DNA of 5,940 nt. Origin: an uncultured Rhodospirillales bacterium (GTDB lineage: Bacteria > Pseudomonadota > Alphaproteobacteria > Acetobacterales > Acetobacteraceae). Below, piece by piece: positions 1 through 5,476 of this stretch (within the stretch, counting starts at the first letter, position 1; every line of letters starts with the position of its first letter). Position numbers and translations under genes: made by a program. The notes under the pieces are model-generated. The model was not told the origin of the DNA and searched no databases. It was given only the letters and a program-made list of their open reading frames with translations. Location: the NCBI GenBank assembly GCA_903928045.1, contig CAIYPH010000240.1, forward strand, positions 1 to 5,940. Direction: 5' to 3'.

Positions 1-833
1 CGGCGCCGATCGTGGATGGCACGCCGGAGCATCGCATGCGCGTGGGCTGCGGCTCGGCCACCATCGGGATTTTCGCCGGGCAGTGGGTGGGGCATGCCGA
101 CGAGGTGATCGTGGTGGATGACCACATCACCGGCGTGCTGAGCGAGCACCAGGCCGGCCGCTTCCTCGGCATGCGGCCATCGGGCATCCGGGTGCGCGGT
201 CGGCGCTCGACGCCGGGGCGGTATTTCCAGGTGGCGAATCCGGGGCTCGGCTGGGGCGGCACGGATATCGAGGAGCCGCTCTCCATCATCGAACGGATCG
301 ACCCCAAATCCGCCTGGCCGGGGTTGCGGCTGCTGATGGTTAGCACCACCGGCGAGCATTCCGGCTGGTTCGTCCTGGATGAGGCGTTGCGGCCGCAGCC
401 AGCCGAGATGCCGCCCGCCATCGTCGCCGCTATCGCCCGCATCGCCGAGAATTGCGAGCCGGCCTTGTGCAGCGTGCTGTTCATGGCCGGCGCGGGGGGG
501 AGCCTGCGCGCGGGGGTGACGGAGAACCCGGTGCTGCTCACCCGCTCCATCCAGCGCCGCCTCGCCAAGGTGACCAGCGGTGGGGCGCCGGTCTATGTGT
601 GGCCCGGCGGTGGGATCACCTACATGGCGGATGTGACGGCAATGCCGGCCAATTCCTTCGGCTCGGTGCCGACGCCGGCCTTGGTGGCGCCGATTGAGTT
701 CACGTTGCCGCGGGCGGATTACCTGGCGCTTGGGGGGTTCGGGGAGCGGATTCGCGGGGTGGATGAGGTGCTGGCGGAGACGCAGGCCCGCAGCGTGCTG
801 CTGCCGGCAGGGGTGGTGTTTCCGGTGCCGTGA
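1..833 (+). CDS. 6-hydroxynicotinate reductase-like protein, C-terminal part (5' end outside window)
   Basis: The frame is open to the left edge (first full codon at base 3, reading A-P-I-V-D-G), so the GTG at 12 is an internal valine and not a start. About 276 residues are visible; from memory full-length family members have nearly 500, so a large N-terminal part, expected to include the ferredoxin-like Fe-S region, is missing. Recognisable family stretches, numbering V at base 12 as residue 1, are RMRVGCGSATIGIF (8-21), VDDHITGVLSEHQAG (35-49), YVWPGGGITYMADV (195-208) and NSFGSVPTPALVAPIEFT (214-231). Cysteines are C13, C148 and C153; C13 in GCGSATIG could be functional. The characterised relative, from Eubacterium barkeri nicotinate fermentation, reduces 6-hydroxynicotinate to its tetrahydro form with ferredoxin. 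That reaction is transferred by name only here. The TGA overlaps the next start by 4 bp, indicating translational coupling. Family assignment is good; substrate is uncertain. Confidence 0.8.
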   Translation, partial: APIVDGTPEHRMRVGCGSATIGIFAGQWVGHADEVIVVDDHITGVLSEHQAGRFLGMRPSGIRVRGRRSTPGRYFQVANPGLGWGGTDIEEPLSIIERIDPKSAWPGLRLLMVSTTGEHSGWFVLDEALRPQPAEMPPAIVAAIARIAENCEPALCSVLFMAGAGGSLRAGVTENPVLLTRSIQRRLAKVTSGGAPVYVWPGGGITYMADVTAMPANSFGSVPTPALVAPIEFTLPRADYLALGGFGERIRGVDEVLAETQARSVLLPAGVVFPVP

Positions 834-1690
834 GTGCCGTTGCGGCCCTTCTTCCCGACGGCCGGCTGCATCTGCATCACGGTCCAATCGACTGCCTCTG
901 CCGCGCCTGGGGTGCGCCGGAGGAGGTGACGGGGGCGTATCGGCAGGCGGCGGAGGCTTTTGCCGGTGTGCTGCCGGGGTTGGTTGGGGAGCTTGCGCTG
1001 TTGCGCGCCGCTCTGCCGTCGCCGGCGCCGCAGGGCGCCATCGCGCGGGCGATGCACGCGGCGGTCTCTCCCTTCGAGGCTGGGTTCATCACGCCGATGG
1101 CGGCGGTGGCTGGAGCGGTGGCCGATCACGTGCTGGCGGCGATGGCGACGCGGAGGCTGGAGCGGGCCTACGTCAATAATGGGGGCGATATCGCCTTTCA
1201 CCTCGCGCCCGGCGCCACATTGCAGGCTGGGCTGGTGAGCAAGCTCGCGGCACCGGCGCTCGATGGGGTGGCGACGCTGCATGCCCATCACCCCTGGCGC
1301 GGGCTCGCGACCTCCGGGCGGGCCTGCAAGGGGCAGGGGGGGCGGAGCTTCTCTTTTGGGATCGCTGATGCCGTCACCGTGCTGGCGGAAGATGCGGCGC
1401 GGGCGGATGCGGCGGCGACGGTGATAGCCAATGCGGTCGATTTGCCGGGCCATCCCGCCATCATCCGCCGCCCCGCCTCCGATATCGACCCGGATAGCGA
1501 CCTCGGGGCGCGGTTGATTACCTGGGATTTGATGCCCCTCGGCGATGATGACATCGCGGCGGCTCTGGACGCCGGGCGTGGAGTGGCGGATGCTTTGGTG
1601 GAGGCGGGCCTGATCGGTGGTGCCGTCCTCGCGCTCGGCGGACGCTTCGCCGCATCTGGTCACCGAATGGCGCAACTGGAGCCGGCATGA
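830..1690 (+). CDS. UPF0280 (DUF375) family protein, ApbE-like superfamily
   Basis: This 286-residue cytosolic protein has no signal peptide or membrane segment. Family signatures are GRLHLHHGPID (11-21), FITPMAAVAGAVAD (86-99), YVNNGGDIAFH (114-124), GLATSG (158-163), SFSFGIADAVTVLA (173-186) and ADAAATVIANAVD (192-204). The NNGGD and ADAAAT blocks correspond to the VN-GGD and AD-ATA segments of ApbE flavin transferases. The ApbE lipoprotein signal is absent, and the H-P-x-T-G block is not evident. UPF0280 proteins have no established activity that I know of; flavin binding or transfer is only a structural analogy. The GTG start at 830 lies in a GTGA overlap with the preceding reductase gene; no strong Shine-Dalgarno site sits at normal distance (AGGGG at 809-813 is 16 nt away), so translation probably depends on coupling. 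The gene ends in an ATGA overlap with the next. It is probably a functional partner of the reductase, by context. Confidence 0.88.
   Translation: MSAVAALLPDGRLHLHHGPIDCLCRAWGAPEEVTGAYRQAAEAFAGVLPGLVGELALLRAALPSPAPQGAIARAMHAAVSPFEAGFITPMAAVAGAVADHVLAAMATRRLERAYVNNGGDIAFHLAPGATLQAGLVSKLAAPALDGVATLHAHHPWRGLATSGRACKGQGGRSFSFGIADAVTVLAEDAARADAAATVIANAVDLPGHPAIIRRPASDIDPDSDLGARLITWDLMPLGDDDIAAALDAGRGVADALVEAGLIGGAVLALGGRFAASGHRMAQLEPA
1678..1681 (+). promoter_or_regulatory. Shine-Dalgarno site for the DUF1185 gene
   Basis: GGAG lies 5 nt before the ATG at 1687, inside the last codons of the UPF0280 gene. It supports this ATG as the start although it overlaps the upstream stop codon. Confidence 0.6.
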
Positions 1691-2262
1691 TCCGCAAGAT
1701 CCTCATCTCGGTCGAAGAGACTCTCAGCGAAGGCGGCCACCCCGTTCGCCCCGCAACCCGCAAGGCGGCCGCCATCGCGGTGATCAGCAACCCCTTCGCC
1801 GGCCGCCACGTGGCCGATCTTTCCGAGCTGATTGCTGTCGGCGAGACGCTGGGTGGGCTGCTCGGTGAGCGCGCCGTGCATGCGCTCGGCATCGCGCCGG
1901 GTGACGTCGAGAGCTACGGCAAGGCCGCCATCGTCGGCGAGGATGGCGAGTTGGAACATGCCGCCGCCATTCTGCACCCCAAGCTCGGCGCCCCCTTCCG
2001 CGTCGCGGTGGAGAAGGGCGCGGCGCTGATCCCCAGCGCCAAGAAGCGCGGCGGCATGGGGGCGGCGATCGACGTGCCGCTCGGCCATAAGGACGCTGCT
2101 TTCGTGCGTTCGCATTTCGACGCCATGGAAATCCGCGTGCCCGACGCGCCGCGCCGCGACGAGATCGTGGTGGCCGTGGTGGTCACCGATTCCGGCCGCC
2201 CCTTGCCACGCATCGGCGGCCTCACAACATCCGAAATCGTCGGCAAGGACGGCTTACGCTGA
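1687..2262 (+). CDS. Amino acid synthesis family protein (PF06684, DUF1185)
   Basis: This 191-residue soluble protein is about the usual full length for the family. Characteristic blocks are the N-terminal RKILISVEE (3-11), NPFAGR (35-40), SYGKAAIVGEDGELEHA (76-92), HPKLGAPFR (97-105), AKKRGGMGAAIDVPLGHKDA (118-137), RSHFDAMEIRVPDAPRRDEI (141-160) and TDSGRPLPRIGGL (167-179). Crystal structures of family members from Bordetella and Ruegeria were reported to show a variant of the Bacillus chorismate mutase fold, and a role in amino acid metabolism was suggested from gene context. No reaction is established, so the 'amino acid synthesis' name should be read as provisional. The start is an ATG in an ATGA overlap with the UPF0280 gene and has its own GGAG site. 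The closeness to a Liv-type transporter suggests that it acts on the imported compound or a product of it. Confidence 0.9.
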   Translation: MIRKILISVEETLSEGGHPVRPATRKAAAIAVISNPFAGRHVADLSELIAVGETLGGLLGERAVHALGIAPGDVESYGKAAIVGEDGELEHAAAILHPKLGAPFRVAVEKGAALIPSAKKRGGMGAAIDVPLGHKDAAFVRSHFDAMEIRVPDAPRRDEIVVAVVVTDSGRPLPRIGGLTTSEIVGKDGLR

Positions 2263-2269
2263 CCGCCAC

Positions 2270-2275
2270 AGGGAG
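2270..2275 (+). promoter_or_regulatory. Shine-Dalgarno site for the binding-protein gene
   Basis: AGGGAG ends 7 nt before the ATG at 2283, within the 20-nt gap after the DUF1185 stop. It is the strongest ribosome site in the window, which fits the need for excess periplasmic binding protein relative to the transporter core. Confidence 0.75.
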
Positions 2276-2282
2276 ACCCAAC

Positions 2283-3500
2283 ATGACCCTCACCCGCCGC
2301 TCCGCCCTCGCCCGCGGTTCAGCCGCCGCCGCCGGGCTGCTGGCCGCCCCCGCCATCGTGCGGGCCCAGGGAGCCACGCCGATCCGCATCGGCGAGATCA
2401 ACTCCTACACCGCCGCCCCCGCTTTCACCCTGCCGTATCGCAATGGCTGGCAACTCGCGGTGGAGCAGGTGAACGCCGCCGGCGGGGTGCTCGGCCGCAA
2501 GATCGAGGTGATCAGCCGCGACGATGCCGCGCGGCCGCCCGATGCCATCCGCCTGGCCGGCGAGTTGCTGGATGACCAGAAGGTCGATCTCTTCGCCGGC
2601 TCCTTCCTCTCCAATATCGGCCTCGCGCTCAGCGACGTGGCGAAGCAGCGCAAGAAGCTGTTCGTCGGTGGCGAGCCGCTGACCGACGCGATGGTGTGGG
2701 AGGCCGGGCATCGCTACTGCTACCGCCTGCGCCCCTCCACCTACATGCAGGCGGCGATGCTGGTGGACGACGCGGCCAAGCTGAACGCCAAGCGCTGGGT
2801 GACGGTTTCGCCGAACTATGAATACGGCCAGTCCGTGGTGAAGTGGTTCAAGCTGATGCTGGCCAAGAAGCAGCCCGGCGTGGAGTTCGTCGCCGAGCAA
2901 TGGCCGGCGCTGGGCAAGATCGACGCCGGCGCCACCGTCGCCGCCCTCGCGGCCGCCAAGCCGGACGCCATCCTCAACGCCACCTTCGGGCCGGACCTCA
3001 CCAATTTCGTCCGCCAGGGCAACACCCGCGGCCTGTTCGAGGGCCGCGGCGTGGTTTCGGTGTTGACCGGCGAGCCCGAATATCTCGGCCCCCTCGCCGA
3101 CGAAACGCCGGAGGGCTGGATCGTCACCGGCTACCCCGTCGAGAGCCTCACCGACCCCGCCAACACCGCCTTCATCGCCGCCTACAAGGCGCGCTTCAAC
3201 GAACTCCCCAAAATGGGCTCAGTGGTCGGCCACGCCCTGATTTCCTCCATCGTCGCCGGCATCGCCAAATCTGGCTCGGTGGATACCGAGAAGATGGCGG
3301 ACGGGTTCGCCGGCGCCAGCTTCGACACCCCCTTCGGCAAGGCCGCCTGGCGCGCGCAGGACCATCAAGGCACGCTCGGCACCTATGTCGGCAAGACTGC
3401 GCTGAAGGACGGCAAGGGCGTGATGGTGAATTGGCGCTATGTCGATGGCGCGGCGGCGCTGCCCTCCGACGACGAGGTCAAGAAGATGCGGCCAGCGTAA
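2283..3500 (+). CDS. Liv-type (HAAT family) ABC transporter periplasmic substrate-binding protein
   Basis: This 405-residue protein is of normal length for LivK-type receptors (COG0683, Peripla_BP_6). Residues 1-28 form an export signal with a twin-arginine pair (TRRSAL, 4-9), an Ala/Leu-rich core and a likely cleavage after VRA (26-28). The mature protein opens with TPIRIGEINSYTA (32-44), followed by family features NGWQLAVEQVNAAGGVLGRK (54-73), a YEYGQSVVKWFK segment (179-190) and GYPVESLTDPANTAFIAAYK (283-302). The role is to capture the ligand in the periplasm and deliver it to the permease encoded next. Ligand specificity cannot be read from the sequence; family ligands include branched-chain amino acids, amides, aromatic carboxylates and urea. 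The neighbouring reductase genes make a cyclic or heterocyclic carboxylate more likely than leucine. The ATG start is supported by an AGGGAG site 7 nt upstream and by placing the signal peptide exactly at the N-terminus. Confidence 0.93.
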   Translation: MTLTRRSALARGSAAAAGLLAAPAIVRAQGATPIRIGEINSYTAAPAFTLPYRNGWQLAVEQVNAAGGVLGRKIEVISRDDAARPPDAIRLAGELLDDQKVDLFAGSFLSNIGLALSDVAKQRKKLFVGGEPLTDAMVWEAGHRYCYRLRPSTYMQAAMLVDDAAKLNAKRWVTVSPNYEYGQSVVKWFKLMLAKKQPGVEFVAEQWPALGKIDAGATVAALAAAKPDAILNATFGPDLTNFVRQGNTRGLFEGRGVVSVLTGEPEYLGPLADETPEGWIVTGYPVESLTDPANTAFIAAYKARFNELPKMGSVVGHALISSIVAGIAKSGSVDTEKMADGFAGASFDTPFGKAAWRAQDHQGTLGTYVGKTALKDGKGVMVNWRYVDGAAALPSDDEVKKMRPA

Positions 3501-3542
3501 GAAATCGCTTCTTTTTGAAAATGGAAGAAATGCAGCGCTCTC

Positions 3543-3562
3543 GCGGATCGAAGCCGATCCGC
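3543..3562. repeat. Perfect 8-bp hairpin with 4-nt loop
   Basis: GCGGATCG (3543-3550) and CGATCCGC (3555-3562) are exact reverse complements separated by AAGC. It is the most GC-rich hairpin of the intergenic region and forms the inner arm of the larger fold. Confidence 0.85.
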
Positions 3563-3582
3563 TGCCGCTCCCGTCGCCGCTC

Positions 3583-3594
3583 CGCAGCGCTGCG
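3583..3594. repeat. 12-bp perfect palindrome
   Basis: CGCAGCGCTGCG reads the same on both strands. It shares GCAGCGCT with 3532-3539, so it can pair either with itself or with that upstream copy, giving two alternative folds. It could also be a dimeric protein site, but nothing beyond the symmetry supports that. Confidence 0.7.
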
Positions 3595-3609
3595 CGTCAG
3601 AAGTTTTTT

Positions 3610-3633
3610 GGTTCTTTTTTTCAAAAAAGAACC
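3610..3633. repeat. Perfect 11-bp inverted repeat, T/A-rich
   Basis: GGTTCTTTTTT (3610-3620) and AAAAAAGAACC (3623-3633) are exact reverse complements around a 2-nt centre TC. It ends 16 nt before the permease ATG and stands out sharply from the GC-rich surroundings. It is not followed by a T run on either strand, so it is not a textbook terminator by itself. It resembles repeats I recall from Acetobacteraceae intergenic regions. Confidence 0.85.
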
Positions 3634-3649
3634 GCTTCCTTCCTAACTC

Positions 3650-5476
3650 ATGCTCCTCGTCCAACTCCTCACCGGCCTCTCCAGCGCCGCGTCATTGTTC
3701 CTGGTCGCCGCCGGCCTGACGGTGATTTTCGGCGTCACCCGGGTGGTGAACTTCTCCCATGGCAGCCTCACCATGCTCGGCGCCTATATCGGCTGGAGCG
3801 TGCTGACGCGGCTGCCGCGCGGCCCGGAGTGGTTCGTGCTCGGCATCGTGCTCACGGGGCTCGCGACAGCTTCGATCGGCGTGATGCTGGAGACGCTGCT
3901 GCTCAGGCGGATCTACCGGGCGCCGGAACTGCTGCAATTGCTGTTCACCTTCGGCATCGTGCTGGTGGTGCAGGATGCGGCGCTGTGGCTCTGGGGCGCG
4001 AATGACCTGCCGCTGCCCCGCGCCCCGTGGCTGCGCGCCTTCGTGGTCATCGCGGGGGAGCGGGTGCCGCAATATGACCTCATCCTGATCGCGGTCGGCC
4101 CCCTGGTGCTGGGCGCGCTATGGCTGCTGTTCACCCGCACCCGCTGGGGCATCCTGGTCCGCGCCGCGACGCAGGACCGCGACATGGTGGCCGCCCTCGG
4201 GGTGGACCAGAAGCGGCTGGTCACCTCGGTGTTCGCGCTCGGCGCCGGGCTGGCCGGCATCGGGGGCGCACTGGCGCTGCCGGATGCCTCGGCGAATTTG
4301 CAGATCGATCTCAACATCATCACCGATGCCTTCGTCGTGGTGGTGGTCGGCGGCCTCGGCAGCCTGCCCGGCGCCTTCCTGGCCAGCGTGATGATCGGCG
4401 TGCTGCAATCCTTCGGCATCGTGCTGATCCCGCAGGGCACGCTGGTGATCGTGTTCGTCATCATGGCCGGCGTGCTGGTGGTGCGGCCGAACGGGCTGCT
4501 CGGCACGGCCCCAGCCCCGCTGCACGGCGAGGCGCAGGCCTTCGCGCCGATCCGCCCGGCGGTGCCGCTGCTGCGCTGGATTGGCCTCGCATCCCTGGCG
4601 ATCGCCGCGCTGGCGCCGCTCGCGGCCGGCCCCTTCGCGCTCTCGGTGCTGACGGAGATGGCGATCGCCATCCTGTTCGCCGCCTCGCTGCACTTCATGA
4701 TGGGGCCGGGGGGCATGGCGAGCTTCGGCCATGCCGCCTGGTTCGGCATCGGCGCCTATGCGGCGGCCTTCGCGGTGAAGGGCGCCGGCATGGGCGGGCT
4801 GGTGCTGGCGCCCATCGTCGCGGGGCTGGCTGCGGCGCTGTTCGGCTGGTTCGTGGTCCGGCTCTCCGGCGTGTATCTCGCGATGCTCACCCTCGCCTTC
4901 GCCCAGATCGTCTGGGCCGCGATGTTCCAGGCGGTCGACCTCACCGGCGGCGACAACGGCATCCTCGGCGTCTGGCCGGCCCCCTGGGCGGCGGACCGGC
5001 GCGTGTTCTACTGGCTGACCCTCGCGCTCTGCGTCGGCGGCGCGCTGCTCCTCCGGCGCATCCTCTACGCCCCCTTCGGCTACGCCCTCAGGGCCGCGCG
5101 CGATTCCGCCCTGCGCGCCGAGGCGATCGGCCTCGATGCCGGGCGCCTCCGCCTCGCCGCCTTCGTCATCGCCGGCGCCGCGGCCGGGCTGGCCGGCGGG
5201 CTCTCCGCCTTCTCCAAAGGCAGCGTCTTCCCCGGCTTCGTCTCCATCGCCCGCTCCGTCGACGGGCTGCTGATGGTGCTCCTCGGCGGGGTGCAGACCA
5301 TCGCCGGCCCCATCATCGGCGCCATCGCCTATACCGGCCTGTTCGACCTGCTGCTCCTGGTGACCGATTACTGGCGCGCGGCCCTGGGGCTCGCCATCAT
5401 CCTCCTGGTCCTCGCCTTCCCGCACGGCATCGCCGGCTCCCTCCATCGCGCCTGGCTGCGCGGGCGGCCGGCGTGA
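3650..5476 (+). CDS. Fused LivH-LivM type ABC transporter permease
   Basis: At 608 residues this is about twice a single Liv permease and holds both inner-membrane subunits in one chain. The LivH-like half (about 1-283) begins LLTGLSSAASLFLVAAGLT (6-24) and FGVTRVVNFSHGSLTMLGAY (27-46). It has the ATPase-contacting loop GILVRAATQDRDMVAALGVD (167-186) and VVGGLGSLPGAFLA (232-245). A linker of roughly 285-308 is Pro/Ala-rich. The LivM-like half (about 310-600) has GPGGMASFGHAAWFGIGAYA (352-371), the second coupling loop GYALRAARDSALRAEAIGLD (477-496) and LLGGVQTIAGPIIGA (544-558). Both halves are rich in hydrophobic membrane segments and both coupling loops look intact, so the fusion should form a complete permease. 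ATG 3650 is the first possible start, since an in-frame TAA sits at 3644-3646. No Shine-Dalgarno site is visible before it. The stop overlaps the ATPase start by 4 bp. Confidence 0.93.
   Translation: MLLVQLLTGLSSAASLFLVAAGLTVIFGVTRVVNFSHGSLTMLGAYIGWSVLTRLPRGPEWFVLGIVLTGLATASIGVMLETLLLRRIYRAPELLQLLFTFGIVLVVQDAALWLWGANDLPLPRAPWLRAFVVIAGERVPQYDLILIAVGPLVLGALWLLFTRTRWGILVRAATQDRDMVAALGVDQKRLVTSVFALGAGLAGIGGALALPDASANLQIDLNIITDAFVVVVVGGLGSLPGAFLASVMIGVLQSFGIVLIPQGTLVIVFVIMAGVLVVRPNGLLGTAPAPLHGEAQAFAPIRPAVPLLRWIGLASLAIAALAPLAAGPFALSVLTEMAIAILFAASLHFMMGPGGMASFGHAAWFGIGAYAAAFAVKGAGMGGLVLAPIVAGLAAALFGWFVVRLSGVYLAMLTLAFAQIVWAAMFQAVDLTGGDNGILGVWPAPWAADRRVFYWLTLALCVGGALLLRRILYAPFGYALRAARDSALRAEAIGLDAGRLRLAAFVIAGAAAGLAGGLSAFSKGSVFPGFVSIARSVDGLLMVLLGGVQTIAGPIIGAIAYTGLFDLLLLVTDYWRAALGLAIILLVLAFPHGIAGSLHRAWLRGRPA

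Larger units (their letters stand above)
3532..3609 (+). terminator. Possible transcription terminator/attenuator after the binding-protein gene
   Basis: An outer stem GCAGCGCT (3532-3539) with AGCGCTGC (3586-3593) encloses a perfect inner hairpin (3543-3562). It is followed 10 nt later by six T residues (3604-3609). The distance from stem to T run is longer than in a canonical Rho-independent terminator, so the call is tentative. Partial termination here would lower permease and ATPase expression relative to the binding protein. Confidence 0.35.
3501..3649. repeat. Structured intergenic element with nested inverted repeats
   Basis: This 149-bp gap is the only substantial non-coding stretch. 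Its ends carry related T/A tracts: TTCTTTTTGAAAA at 3509-3521 and TTCTTTTTTTCAAAAAAGAA at 3612-3631; the left one is close to the reverse complement of part of the right one. Between them lie GCAGCGCT (3532-3539), matched by AGCGCTGC at 3586-3593, and an 8-bp hairpin at 3543-3562. The whole can therefore fold as a long imperfect inverted repeat, as in small dispersed intergenic repeats. From memory, very similar TTCTTTTTT-CAAAAAAGAA sequences are common between genes of Acetobacteraceae; this was not checked. I see no convincing ORF or promoter in it. It probably reduces read-through from the binding-protein gene into the permease gene. Confidence 0.6.

Noticed and set aside
12..833. GTG at 12 as the true start of the reductase gene
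   Set aside because: The frame is open upstream to the window edge, and the protein from here would be far shorter than the family, beginning in the middle of conserved sequence.
719..1675. Antisense open frame of 318 codons opposite the UPF0280 gene
   Set aside because: It is Arg/His/Pro-rich with no family resemblance, while the + strand frame carries clear UPF0280 motifs.
830..1690. Calling the UPF0280 gene a genuine ApbE FMN transferase
   Set aside because: It lacks the lipoprotein signal and a clear H-P-x-T-G block, and matches the UPF0280 blocks instead. Only superfamily-level similarity is supported.
3610..3633. The T/A-rich inverted repeat as a textbook Rho-independent terminator
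   Set aside because: The stem is A/T-rich, the centre is only 2 nt, and no T run follows on either strand. It was therefore listed as an inverted repeat.
2843..3646. Open frame of 267 codons overlapping the binding protein in another frame and crossing the intergenic region
   Set aside because: It is Arg-rich without domains and is the shifted frame of the binding-protein gene; its tail is just the intergenic repeat translated.
3501..3649. A new promoter for the permease and ATPase genes in the intergenic gap
   Set aside because: I could not find a convincing -35/-10 pair; the T/A tracts are explained by the inverted repeats.
3439..4005. Open frame of 188 codons spanning the intergenic element and the permease start
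   Set aside because: It overlaps two real genes out of frame and shows no recognisable protein family. The intergenic T/A tracts simply lack stops in this frame.
4118..5446. Long antisense open frame of 442 codons opposite the fused permease
   Set aside because: Its translation is biased to Gly, Arg, His, Glu and Gln without recognisable domains, and it lies entirely opposite a well-identified permease. Long antisense frames are expected in GC-rich DNA.
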